Of a stretch of 9,502 nt of DNA, positions 1-6,777 are shown piece after piece (position 1 is the first letter of the stretch; each line of letters opens with the position of its first letter). Source of the stretch: Thermaceae bacterium. Lineage in GTDB: Bacteria > Deinococcota > Deinococci > Deinococcales > Marinithermaceae. The stretch spans positions 1-9,502 of the forward strand of contig JALSJG010000245.1 in assembly GCA_026989475.1 (NCBI GenBank), written 5' to 3'. The notes under the pieces are model-generated. The model searched no databases and was not told the origin of the DNA. It saw only the letters and a program-made list of their open reading frames with translations. The translations under genes and the position numbers were made by a program.

Positions 1-511
1 GCAGCCCGACGACGGCGTAGAAGTCGCCCTCCACCCGTTCCACGAGGGCCATGCCGCGCTCCTGGATGCCGTAGCCCCCGGCCTTGTCGAGCCCCTCCCC
101 GGAGGCCGCGTACCAGCGGATCTCCTCTTTGGAAAGCCGGCGAAAGCGCACCCGGGGAGCTGCGAGCACCCATCGGACCCGGCCGTCTGGGGCCACCACG
201 CTGGCGGCGGTGTAGACGGTGTGGGTCCTGCCCGAAAGGAGTCTGAGGTAGCGGGCGTTTTCCTCGGGGTCCTTGGGCTTGCCCAGGATAAGCTCGCCGA
301 TCGCCACCACGGTGTCGGCGCCCAGGGTGAAGCGGCCTTCCTCCCAGGCGGAGCGGGCCTTTTGCTCCGCGAGCCAAAGGGCGTAGCGGCCGGGGGGCGG
401 CGCCGGCGGGGGCTCGGCCACCCGGGGCGCGCGCACCTCGAAGGGGATCCCCAGTCGGGAAAGAAGCTCCCGCCGGCGGGGGCTTTTGGAGGCCAGGATC
501 AAGGGCTTCAT
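1..511 (-). CDS. maf: Maf-family nucleoside triphosphate pyrophosphatase, C-terminus cut by window edge
   Basis: I translated this by hand from the ATG at 511; 170 residues are present before the window ends. Maf proteins hydrolyse non-canonical or excess nucleoside triphosphates (dTTP/UTP and modified forms) to the monophosphate and pyrophosphate in the cytoplasm. The family hallmarks are all visible: the N-terminal LASKSPRR loop (residues 6-13), the acidic GADTVV motif (65-70, catalytic Asp66), ILGKPKDPEENARYL (75-89), LSGRTHTVYT (92-101) and DKAGGYGIQ (142-150), followed by EGDFYAVVGL at the edge. The usual length is about 190-200 residues, so only the last 15-30 are missing. The ATG overlaps the deoC stop codon (ATGA, 508-511), and there is no clear Shine-Dalgarno sequence in front of it, so translation is probably coupled to deoC. 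Family assignment is sure; the exact nucleotide preference is inferred from the YhdE-like pattern. Confidence 0.95.
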   Translation of the reverse strand, partial: MKPLILASKSPRRRELLSRLGIPFEVRAPRVAEPPPAPPPGRYALWLAEQKARSAWEEGRFTLGADTVVAIGELILGKPKDPEENARYLRLLSGRTHTVYTAASVVAPDGRVRWVLAAPRVRFRRLSKEEIRWYAASGEGLDKAGGYGIQERGMALVERVEGDFYAVVGL

Positions 512-1155
512 TCGCGGACCAGCTGGACCCCGGAGGAGGTGCCGATCCGGGTGGCCCCCGCCTCGATCATCGCCCAGGCGGTCTTGCGGTCGCGGATGCC
601 GCCGGAAGCCTTGACCCCGGCCTTTTCCCCGGCGATCGCGCGGAGCAGGCGGACGTCCTCGAGGCTCGCCCCCCGGGGTCCGAAGCCGGTGGAGGTCTTG
701 AGGCAGTCGGCCCCGGCCTGAAGGGCGGCCCGGGCGGCGCCCTCGATCGCTTCCTCGGAGAGGAGGCCGGTCTCCAGGATCACCTTAAGCCGGGCGCCGG
801 GCACGGCCTCGCGCACCGCCAGGACGTCCTCGTAGACCGCCTCGAACGCGCCCGCCCGGGCGGCGCCGATGGGGATCACCATGTCGATCTCGTCGGCCCC
901 CTGGGCCACCGCGAGGGCGGCTTCGGCGGCCTTTATGCCGCTCGCGTTCGCCCCCAGGGGAAAGCCCACCACCGCCGCCACCTTGAGCGGCGCGTCGCCC
1001 TTTTCCTCCATGACCAGCGGGATGAAGCGCGGGTGGACGCAGACCGCGTAGAAGTAGTGCTCAAGCGCCTCCCGCACGAGCCGCCGGATGTCTTCCTCGG
1101 TGGCCTCGGGTTTTAAGAGGGTGTGGTCGATGTAGCTGGCGAGCTCGAGATCCAT
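508..1155 (-). CDS. deoC: deoxyribose-phosphate aldolase (DERA)
   Basis: Cytoplasmic class I aldolase of deoxynucleoside catabolism; it splits 2-deoxy-D-ribose 5-phosphate into glyceraldehyde 3-phosphate and acetaldehyde. The 215 residues match the usual length of the short bacterial DeoC form. The TIM-barrel motifs are complete: IDHTLLKPEAT (9-19), VCVHP (38-42), VVGFPLGA (62-69), DEIDMVIPIGA (88-98, with Asp91 as the proton-relay acid), KVILETGLL (124-132), DCLKTSTGF (150-158, with Lys153 as the Schiff-base lysine) and VKASGGIRD (181-189, with Lys182 as the second active-site lysine). The start sits 14 bases after the stop of the PaaK-like gene, and only a weak GGAAA precedes it. Overlap with maf by ATGA pairs the two nucleotide-metabolism genes. 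All catalytic residues are present, so it should be active. Confidence 0.97.
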   Translation of the reverse strand: MDLELASYIDHTLLKPEATEEDIRRLVREALEHYFYAVCVHPRFIPLVMEEKGDAPLKVAAVVGFPLGANASGIKAAEAALAVAQGADEIDMVIPIGAARAGAFEAVYEDVLAVREAVPGARLKVILETGLLSEEAIEGAARAALQAGADCLKTSTGFGPRGASLEDVRLLRAIAGEKAGVKASGGIRDRKTAWAMIEAGATRIGTSSGVQLVRE

Positions 1156-1169
1156 GGGCGTTTCCGAGT

Positions 1170-2312
1170 TTACCTCTGGAATCGCCGGTCGAGGACCGGC
1201 GGTCCCTCGAGCCCGGGATCCGCCTCAAGGCGGTCGATGCGGAGCCCGATCGCCCGTTCGACCGCGGCCTTGAGTCCTTCGGGCACGCGCTCGGCGCGGA
1301 TCCGGAGCACCAGGGCGTCGGTTCCCCCCGGCTTGGACTCGACCACGACCTGAAATCCCCGGGGTTCCAGCCCGAAGCCGGCGAGCACCGGGGCGAGCTC
1401 GGTGGGATAAAGCTTCACCCCCTTGACCTTGACCATCGTGTCGGTGCGGCCGAAGACCCCCCGGGGGAGGCGGACCCGCCCCTTGCTGCGGTCGGTGATC
1501 GCGAGGTCCCCGGTTCGGAACCGGATCATCGGCGTGCGGGTCCGGGTAAGGGCGGTCACCACGAGCTCGCCTCGCTCGCCGTCGGCGACCGGGGTCAGGG
1601 TTTCGGGATCCAGGACCTCGAGGATCGCCATCCCCGGGATCTCCCAGAGCCCGTCCTTGGCCCGGGTCTCGGCGGCGACGATGCCCAGCTCGCTGGTCCC
1701 GTAGGCGTCCAGCGCGGTGCCGCCGAGGGCGGCCTCCACCCGCTCCCGGTATCCGGGCACCGCGGTGAAGGGCTCGCCTCCGGCGAGGAGGAGCTCGAAA
1801 CGTCCCCCGGCCGCCGCGACCTTGAGCGCGAAGGAGGGGTTCGCTACCAGCACGTCGAAACCGAAACGGCGCCCGAGCTCGGCGATCCGATCGGCCTCGC
1901 CGGGGCCGTGGGGGAAGACCAGCGCCCCGGCCCGTACCAGGGCGTCGTGGAAGAGCCAGCCGCCGGCGAAGACGTGGTAGCTGAACGCGACCAGCACCCG
2001 GCGGCCGGCCAGGCCGAGAGCCCGGAAGTGGACGGCGAGCGCCTCGGCCTGGGCCTCCAGGTCCTCCGGGGCCAGGTACTCCGGCATCCAGCCCAGCGCC
2101 GGGCTCGGGGTCAGGTGGAGCACGCCGGCTCCCGGGGGCGGCTCCGGTTGCGCGCGGAAGTGGGCGATCCAGTCCTCCCGGGTGACCGGCTCGATCTCCC
2201 GGAGGTCCTCCCGGGTCGCGCGTTCGGGGTCGAGGTCCGCAAGCCGCCGGCGGTAGAGCGGGTGCGACCGGGCGGCGGCGAGTACCCGGGCGAGGGCTTG
2301 GCGTTCGTCCAT
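1170..2312 (-). CDS. phenylacetate-CoA ligase (PaaK)-like protein, degenerate ATP-binding loop
   Basis: A 380-residue member of the adenylate-forming (ANL) superfamily, closest in pattern to PaaK, which is usually about 430 residues. Visible motifs: LLAGGEPFT (175-183), DAYGTSELG (202-210, motif A5), PMIRFRTGDLA (261-271, motif A7) and GVFGRTDTMVKVKGVKLYPTEL (286-306, motif A8, given here with the flanking start and end residues only as guides). Where PaaK has the phosphate-binding loop SSGTTGKP, this protein reads LHLTPSPALGWMPEYL (65-80), with neither the Ser/Thr/Gly run nor the lysine. The C-terminus (ADPGLEGPPVLDRRFQR, 364-380) also lacks the motif A10 lysine expected before the final VIDKR-like element. 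The start is supported by GGGAGG (2319-2324) six bases upstream of ATG. It lies 16 bases after livM and 14 before deoC. It may be a non-ATP-using binding or regulatory paralogue, or a ligase with altered chemistry. Family sure; function unknown. Confidence 0.85.
   Translation of the reverse strand: MDERQALARVLAAARSHPLYRRRLADLDPERATREDLREIEPVTREDWIAHFRAQPEPPPGAGVLHLTPSPALGWMPEYLAPEDLEAQAEALAVHFRALGLAGRRVLVAFSYHVFAGGWLFHDALVRAGALVFPHGPGEADRIAELGRRFGFDVLVANPSFALKVAAAGGRFELLLAGGEPFTAVPGYRERVEAALGGTALDAYGTSELGIVAAETRAKDGLWEIPGMAILEVLDPETLTPVADGERGELVVTALTRTRTPMIRFRTGDLAITDRSKGRVRLPRGVFGRTDTMVKVKGVKLYPTELAPVLAGFGLEPRGFQVVVESKPGGTDALVLRIRAERVPEGLKAAVERAIGLRIDRLEADPGLEGPPVLDRRFQR
1183..1201 (-). other. 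perfect 8-bp inverted repeat (possible hairpin) at the end of the PaaK-like gene
   Basis: CGCCGGTC (1183-1190) and GACCGGCG (1194-1201) are perfect reverse complements around a 3-base loop. The repeat lies inside the last codons of the PaaK-like gene, ending 11 bases before the stop codon and about 28 bases before the deoC start. There is no U-run after it on the transcript, so it is not a standard intrinsic terminator. It could slow RNA decay or mark an mRNA cleavage point between the transport and nucleotide genes, or be chance in GC-rich coding DNA. Confidence 0.4.
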
Positions 2313-2318
2313 CCTTTC

Positions 2319-2324
2319 CCTCCC
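2319..2324 (-). promoter_or_regulatory. ribosome binding site of the PaaK-like gene
   Basis: The minus strand reads GGGAGG six bases before the ATG at 2312, in the 16-base gap after the livM stop. It supports independent translation initiation and fixes this start. Confidence 0.75.
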
Positions 2325-2328
2325 TTCC

Positions 2329-3399
2329 CTAGTAGGGTAACGGCCAGGTGCGCAGGTAGTCGCGTACGCGGGACCAAAGGCCGACCAGACCGCGGGGCTC
2401 GAGGATCAGGAACGCGAGGATGAGCGTCCCGAAGACGACGTTGCGGAGCGCGGCCAGGGCCCCGGCGTAGGCCGGTCCGAGGGCCCCCACCAGGGTATTC
2501 AGCAGCTCCGGCACGAGGACGACGAAGGCCGCTCCCAGGACCGCTCCCAGCACGGTACCCGCCCCGCCTACGATCACCATCGCGAGGTACTGTACCGAGA
2601 CGCCGAAGAGGAAGTGTTCGGGGGTCACCGTGCGGTAGAGGTTGGCGAGCAACCCCCCCGCGACCCCCGCGTAAAACGCCGAGAGCAGGAAGGCGCTGAG
2701 CTTGGTGGGGACGAGCTCGACCCCGGCCACTTGCGCCGAGAGTTCGTTGTCGCGTAGGGCCAGCCAGGCCCGCCCGGCGCGGGTGCTGAGGAGGCGTTTG
2801 CCGTAGAAGAAGAGGGGAACGGTGAAGGCCAGGATCAGGTACCAAAGTGCCCCGGGCGAGTCCAGGGGGTGGCCGAGGATCTCCGCGGGGGCGAGGTTTC
2901 GCCCCCGGATCCCACCGGTGAAGGACTCCCAGTTGTTGAAGACAAGGATCGCCAGGAACTGAAAGGCAAGGGTGGCGATCGCCAGGTATACCCCCTTGAT
3001 CCGGAGCGAGGGGAGCCCCAGCACCAGCCCCACGAGGGCCGCGAGCAGCCCGCCGGCCAGGACTCCAAGGGGGGCGAGGGGTCCGGAAAGGTGGCTTGCG
3101 GTGTAGGCTCCGATTCCCAGGAAGGCGGCCTGGCCGAGGGAGATCAGCCCTGCGCCGCCGACCAGCAGGTGGAGTCCAAGGGCGCCAAGGGCGGCGATCG
3201 CCGTGAGCGAGAGGACGTACATCGGGTATGGGCCGAGGATCAGAGGGAGGAGGAAGAGGAGGCCGAGGAAGAGGGCAAGGGCGCACCGGCCCAGGGGGGT
3301 CGGGGCGTAGGCCTCATCTTCCGCGTAGCTCTCGCGGACGGCCCGGGCGAAGCGGCGGCTATACGTCTCGGACAGCTTCCTGGCGATCCGATACCACAT
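2329..3399 (-). CDS. livM: branched-chain amino acid-type ABC transporter permease LivM
   Basis: Inner-membrane permease of the LIV/HAAT class, partner of LivH. Of 356 residues, the first ~38 are hydrophilic and charged (RKLSETYSRRFARAVRESYAED region), an N-terminal cytoplasmic extension before the first membrane segment (about 39-57). Further hydrophobic stretches lie at about 59-80, 109-129, 135-154, 185-199, 234-254, 268-304 and 312-334. Family landmarks are GGAGLISLGQAAFLGIGAY (81-99), LRIKGVYLAIATLAF (132-146), FTGGIRG (160-166) and the cytoplasmic coupling loop AGRAWLALRDNELSAQVAGV (208-227), which contacts an ATPase. The start is well supported by GGAGGTGA (3409-3416) nine bases upstream, even though this puts the first 41 bases inside the synthetase gene. 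It is separated from livH by three genes, unlike the common livH-livM order. Confidence 0.95.
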   Translation of the reverse strand: MWYRIARKLSETYSRRFARAVRESYAEDEAYAPTPLGRCALALFLGLLFLLPLILGPYPMYVLSLTAIAALGALGLHLLVGGAGLISLGQAAFLGIGAYTASHLSGPLAPLGVLAGGLLAALVGLVLGLPSLRIKGVYLAIATLAFQFLAILVFNNWESFTGGIRGRNLAPAEILGHPLDSPGALWYLILAFTVPLFFYGKRLLSTRAGRAWLALRDNELSAQVAGVELVPTKLSAFLLSAFYAGVAGGLLANLYRTVTPEHFLFGVSVQYLAMVIVGGAGTVLGAVLGAAFVVLVPELLNTLVGALGPAYAGALAALRNVVFGTLILAFLILEPRGLVGLWSRVRDYLRTWPLPY

Positions 3400-5257
3400 C
3401 GGCGATCCTCACCTCCGCCTCGATCGTGCCCTCCCGCTCCTCGTAGCGGATCGCGAGGGTAAGGCGGGCCCGGTCCTCACCCCGGTACAGGGCTTCGATC
3501 AGGGGCGCGTAGCGCTCCTCCACCACCCGTCGGCGCACCTTGCGGGTACGGGTAACCTCGGCGTCGTCGGGGTGAAGCTCCTTCGGCAGCACCGCGATCC
3601 GGCGAACCCGAAGAGGCGGTGGCAGCCCGGCGTTGGCCCTCGCGACCTCGGCGGAGAGCAGGGCGTAGATCTCGGGGCTTTGGGCGAGGGCCTGGTAGGT
3701 GGGAAAGGCGAGGCCCTGACCGCGGGCCCAGCGCTGGGCGTTTTCCGGGTCGAGCTCGAGCAGGGCGGCCACGTAGGGACGATCCTGTCCCAGCACCACC
3801 GCTTCACGGATGTAGGGGGAGAACTTGAGTCGGTTTTCGATCGTCGGGCTCGCAAAGGGGGTTCCATCGGCGAGTTGGCCGACCTCCTTGAGACGACCGA
3901 GTACGATCAGGTGCCCGTGGGGGTCGATCGTTCCGGCGTCTCCGGTTCGGAACCAGCCGTCCTCGGTGAAGGCCTCCCGGGTAGCGCGCTCGTTTCGGTA
4001 GTAGCCGGCAAACACCTGGGGACCCCTTACCTGGATCTCGCCGTCGTCGGCGATCCTTACCTCGGTTCCCGGGAGCGGAGGTCCGACGGTTTCGGGGACG
4101 ATCGCACCGGTACGGTGGGCGGCGGTGGCCGCGGCGGTTTCCGACTGGCCGTAGACCTGCCGGATGTCCAGCCCGATGGCCCGGAAAAAGGTGAAGACCT
4201 GGGGGCCGAGGGGGGCTCCGCCGGTGACCGCCATGCGACAGGCGGAAAGGCCCATCCGGGCCCGCAAGGGACGGGCCACGAGCGGTTCAAAGAGGGCCCG
4301 GGCGAGGTCCAGAAGGGGTGGAACGGGTTCGTTCTGGAGCTCGCGTTCGGCGCCTTTGAGCAGGGTGGAAAGCCCGATACGGTAGACCGCGCGCTTAAGG
4401 GCGTCGGCTTCCTCGGCGCGGCTTTGGATCAACGCGGCGGCCTCCTCCCACTGGCGCGCGGAGGCCAGGTAAAGGTCGGGCTGCACCTCCCGGCGGTCCG
4501 CCTCGAGGGTGGCGGGCTCCTCGGGGAAGTGCACGGTCCCTCCGGTGACCAGGAGATGGACCACGGTGAGCATCTGCTCCCCGATCCAGGCCAGCGGCAG
4601 GTAGGAAAAGAGCCACTCGTCCCCGCGAAACCCGAGGGCCTGGGCCAGCGCCCGGTGTCCGGCGATGAGATTGCGGTGACGGAGCATGGCCAGCTTGGGC
4701 CGGCCGGTGGTGCCCGAGGTGGGCGCGAGGAGGGCGATCTCGTCGGGATTCCGGGCCTCGAGCCCGGACGCGATCGCGTCCACCCCGCCGCGTCCCGCCT
4801 CCACCGCCTCGCGGAACGCGCGGACCCGCCCCTCCAGCCGGTGGCTCAGCCCGGCCTCCTCCCAGACCAAGACGAAGCGAAAGCGCTCCTGGATGGGCTC
4901 GATCTTGTCGAGCTGCTCCTCGTCGGCGACGATCACCCCCGCCGCTCCGGCGTGGATGAGCAGGTCGCGCACCTCGTCACCGAGGGCATCGGCGTAAAGG
5001 CCCATGGGCAGGGCGCCGAGCGCTTGCGCCGCGAGCTCGGCGAGGATCCACTCGGGCGCGTTGCGGCCGAGGATGCCGAGCACCTGTCCCCGCGCCAGCC
5101 CCAGCTCTGCGAGCCCGGCGGCGAGGGCGAGGGAGCGTTCCCAGAGTTCCCGGTAGGAGATCGGCTGCCACACCCCGAGCCGTTTCGCCCGGATCGCCGG
5201 GTCGCGCGGCCGGCGCGCGACCAGCTCGGAAAGGCTACCGATCAGCGTGCCCTTCAC
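3359..5257 (-). CDS. AMP-forming long-chain acyl-CoA synthetase-type ligase
   Basis: Cytoplasmic or membrane-associated enzyme that would adenylate a carboxylic acid with ATP and transfer it to CoA. From the GTG at 5257 it is 632 residues, normal for the long-chain acyl-CoA synthetase (FAA1-type) group. The motifs are intact: TYRE-like ISYRELWE (33-40), phosphate-binding loop PTSGTTGRPK (179-188), YLPLAW (219-224), GGAPLG (346-351), YGQSET (369-374), GWFRTGDAG (434-442), GRLKEV (454-459) and the C-terminal catalytic lysine in TRTRKVRR (Lys573). The reading frame stays open far upstream, but homology begins here; GTG overlaps the livG stop (GTGA), and GGGAGG (5264-5269) lies six bases before it. 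A 59-residue tail follows Lys573. Its place between livG and livM implies that the imported compound is the acid it activates. The substrate cannot be read from sequence. Confidence 0.95.
   Translation of the reverse strand: MKGTLIGSLSELVARRPRDPAIRAKRLGVWQPISYRELWERSLALAAGLAELGLARGQVLGILGRNAPEWILAELAAQALGALPMGLYADALGDEVRDLLIHAGAAGVIVADEEQLDKIEPIQERFRFVLVWEEAGLSHRLEGRVRAFREAVEAGRGGVDAIASGLEARNPDEIALLAPTSGTTGRPKLAMLRHRNLIAGHRALAQALGFRGDEWLFSYLPLAWIGEQMLTVVHLLVTGGTVHFPEEPATLEADRREVQPDLYLASARQWEEAAALIQSRAEEADALKRAVYRIGLSTLLKGAERELQNEPVPPLLDLARALFEPLVARPLRARMGLSACRMAVTGGAPLGPQVFTFFRAIGLDIRQVYGQSETAAATAAHRTGAIVPETVGPPLPGTEVRIADDGEIQVRGPQVFAGYYRNERATREAFTEDGWFRTGDAGTIDPHGHLIVLGRLKEVGQLADGTPFASPTIENRLKFSPYIREAVVLGQDRPYVAALLELDPENAQRWARGQGLAFPTYQALAQSPEIYALLSAEVARANAGLPPPLRVRRIAVLPKELHPDDAEVTRTRKVRRRVVEERYAPLIEALYRGEDRARLTLAIRYEEREGTIEAEVRIADVVSDRQEAVRDV
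3409..3416 (-). promoter_or_regulatory. strong Shine-Dalgarno sequence of livM, inside the synthetase gene
   Basis: GGAGGTGA on the minus strand is an eight-base match to the anti-Shine-Dalgarno tail of 16S rRNA, with nine bases to the ATG at 3399. It lies within codons for EAEVRIADV-type residues near the end of the synthetase and is the main reason to accept the long overlap. Confidence 0.85.
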
Positions 5258-6009
5258 GCGCCGCCTCCCAGGTAGGCGTCCTGTACCCGGGGGTCGCGCC
5301 GGGCGCCCTCGGGGTCGCCGTGGTAGAGGACCTGGCCGTAGGAGAGGACCAGGACCCGCTCGGAGAGCTCCATCACCGCCCGCAGGTCGTGCTCGACCCA
5401 AAGCAGGGTGACCCCCCACTCCCGGCGCGCGTCCTGTAGGTAGCGGGCCAGGTCCTGCCGTTCCTCCACCGCGAGGCCGGCCATCGGTTCGTCGAGCAAG
5501 AGGAGGCGGGGGCTTCCCGCCAGCGCCCGGGCGACCTCGACCCGTTTCTGCAGGCCGTAGGGAAGCAGGCCCGCGGGTACGTGGCGGTAGGGGGCCAGGT
5601 CGAGGTATTCGAGAACTTCCTCGGCGCGGGCCCGGACCCGCGCCTCCTGGTCTGCCCGGGGCCAGAGAAGGGGGTAGGGACCCGCCCGTTCGGCCCCGAG
5701 CTTCACGTTTTCCAGCACGGTCATGCCGCGAAAGAGCTCGAGGTTTTGGAAGGTGCGTCCGAGACCAAGCCGGGTGCGCCGCGGCGGGGGGAGGGGAAGC
5801 AGGTCGCGCCCCAGGAAGCGCACCTCCCCCGACTGGGGTCGGTAGAGGCCGGAGAGCACGTTGAGCAGGCTCGTCTTGCCGGCGCCGTTCGGTCCGATGA
5901 TCGCAAAGAAGGAACCGGGCTCGACCGTGAAGCCTACCCCCGAGAGGGCGGCCACCCCCTTGAAGCGCAGGTGCAGGTCCCGGACCTCGAGGATCGGGGC
6001 TAGACCCAT
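5254..6009 (-). CDS. livG: ABC transporter ATP-binding protein LivG
   Basis: Cytoplasmic ATPase subunit of the LIV-type importer; 251 residues, normal length. Walker A GPNGAGKT (39-46), Q-loop TFQNLELF (86-93), signature LPYGLQKRVEVARAL (149-163), Walker B LLLLDEPMAGL (169-179) and the switch His207 in WVEHDL (204-209) are all present. The PYGLQKR form of the signature replaces the usual SGGQ, as is known in LivG proteins. The C-terminal LivG-type region (GDPEGARRDPRVQDAYLG, 231-248) is present. The ATG has GGAGG eight bases upstream (6018-6022) and overlaps the end of livF by 10 bases. The stop shares GTGA with the synthetase start. It should pair with LivF under the LivH-LivM pore. Confidence 0.97.
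   Translation of the reverse strand: MGLAPILEVRDLHLRFKGVAALSGVGFTVEPGSFFAIIGPNGAGKTSLLNVLSGLYRPQSGEVRFLGRDLLPLPPPRRTRLGLGRTFQNLELFRGMTVLENVKLGAERAGPYPLLWPRADQEARVRARAEEVLEYLDLAPYRHVPAGLLPYGLQKRVEVARALAGSPRLLLLDEPMAGLAVEERQDLARYLQDARREWGVTLLWVEHDLRAVMELSERVLVLSYGQVLYHGDPEGARRDPRVQDAYLGGGA
5264..5269 (-). promoter_or_regulatory. ribosome binding site deciding the synthetase GTG start
   Basis: GGGAGG lies six bases upstream of the GTG at 5257, within the last codons of livG. It selects this start over in-frame codons far upstream, which would run antisense-free but without homology through livG. Confidence 0.75.
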
Positions 6010-6776
6010 CGCTTGCGCCTCCGGTAACGCCGGGCCTGGCGATAGCCCGCGGGGCCCTCGCCGAGGTAGAACTCGAGCACATCGACGTCGCGCTCGGCCT
6101 CCTCCCGCCGTCCCTCGAAGACCACCCGGCCGCGCTCGAGCACGTACACCCGGTCGACGATCGCCAGCGCCGCCCGGGCGTTCTGCTCCACCAGCACCAG
6201 GGCGAGGCCGCGCTCGCGCTGAAGCTGTCGGAGCCTTTGGAAGAGGTCGGCGACCAGGCGGGGCGCGAGCCCAAGGGACGGTTCGTCCACCACCAGAAAG
6301 CGCGGCTCGGTGAGCAGGGCCATGCCGAGGATCAGCATCTGCTGCTCTCCGCCGGAGAGGTAGCCGGCCTGCTCGTGGCGGCGTTCGGCGAGGCGGGGAA
6401 AGCGCGCGAGGACCTCCTCGATCTCCCGGGCGAGGCGCGCTCGCGGCAACCGGTGGCCCGCTGCCCGCAGGTTCTCCATCACCGTCAGGTAGCGAAACAC
6501 CGGCCGGCCCTCGAGGACCGCGGTGAGCCCCTCCCGGGCGGGGGCGAGCGGCCCGGCGTGGGTGATCTCCGCGTCCCCGAGCAGGATCCGGCCGTCCAGC
6601 ACCCGCCCCTCGTAGTTGGCGAGCAGTCCCCCGAGGGCCCGGACCAGGGTGCTCTTGCCGGCGCCGTTGGGCCCCAGCACCGCCACCGCTTCCCCCGGCT
6701 CGACCCGCAAGGTGACCCCGTCCAGGGCCAGGATGACTCCCCGGTAGACGACCTTGAGGTTCTCGACCGCCAGCAT
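6000..6776 (-). CDS. livF: ABC transporter ATP-binding protein LivF
   Basis: Second ATPase of the importer; 258 residues. Walker A GPNGAGKS (35-42), Q-loop region LEGRPVFRYLTVMENL (88-103), canonical signature LSGGEQQ (140-146) and Walker B FLVVDEPSLGL (160-170) are seen. The switch position is Gln198 (LVEQNA) instead of His, which is normal for LivF. After the usual end (EFYLGEG, 235-241) there is an added basic tail, GYRQARRYRRRKRWV (244-258), with eight Arg/Lys in 15 residues. From memory, similar RRRKRW tails occur in LivF proteins of clusters that also carry acyl-CoA ligases, but this was not checked. The start is one base after the livH stop and no strong Shine-Dalgarno sequence is seen. 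The last 10 bases overlap livG. Confidence 0.97.
   Translation of the reverse strand: MLAVENLKVVYRGVILALDGVTLRVEPGEAVAVLGPNGAGKSTLVRALGGLLANYEGRVLDGRILLGDAEITHAGPLAPAREGLTAVLEGRPVFRYLTVMENLRAAGHRLPRARLAREIEEVLARFPRLAERRHEQAGYLSGGEQQMLILGMALLTEPRFLVVDEPSLGLAPRLVADLFQRLRQLQRERGLALVLVEQNARAALAIVDRVYVLERGRVVFEGRREEAERDVDVLEFYLGEGPAGYRQARRYRRRKRWV
6018..6022 (-). promoter_or_regulatory. ribosome binding site of livG, inside livF
   Basis: GGAGG on the minus strand, eight bases before the ATG at 6009, lies in the codons for the basic tail of LivF. It supports the start that overlaps livF. Confidence 0.7.
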
Positions 6777-6777
6777 C

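Noticed and set aside
516..529. GGACCAGCTGGACC partial palindrome just before the maf start
   Set aside because: Only the inner CCAGCTGG is symmetric, it is inside the end of deoC, and no regulatory role is suggested by the position.
1167..1172. TAAACT on the minus strand 11 bases before deoC as a -10 element
   Set aside because: It fits TANNNT, but no -35-like sequence lies at 17 bases (TCCTCG) and the stop codon of the PaaK-like gene supplies the TAA. Too weak to call a deoC promoter.
2974..3202. Two GGCGATCGCC palindromes (2974-2983 and 3193-3202), reminiscent of the HIP1 repeat
   Set aside because: Both fall in livM codons for Ala-Ile/Ile-Ala, and CGATC-containing strings are common over the whole window; there are too few exact copies to claim a repeat element.
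3572..5275. 567-codon open frame on the plus strand antisense to the synthetase
   Set aside because: It is a GC-rich shadow frame; the translation is Gly/Glu/Val-rich with no recognisable motif, and the opposite strand codes a complete enzyme.
6180..6200. Missing switch histidine in LivF (Gln198) as a catalytic defect
   Set aside because: Gln in this place (VEQNA) is the normal state in LivF proteins, with LivG supplying the histidine site, so it is not unusual.
5258..6274. Upstream extension of the synthetase frame to a 971-residue protein start at 6274
   Set aside because: The extra ~340 residues are Pro/Arg/Gly-rich and without homology pattern, and lie in an alternative frame over livG and the end of livF, both of which have complete ABC motifs. 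The GTG at 5257 has a ribosome site and begins the conserved sequence.
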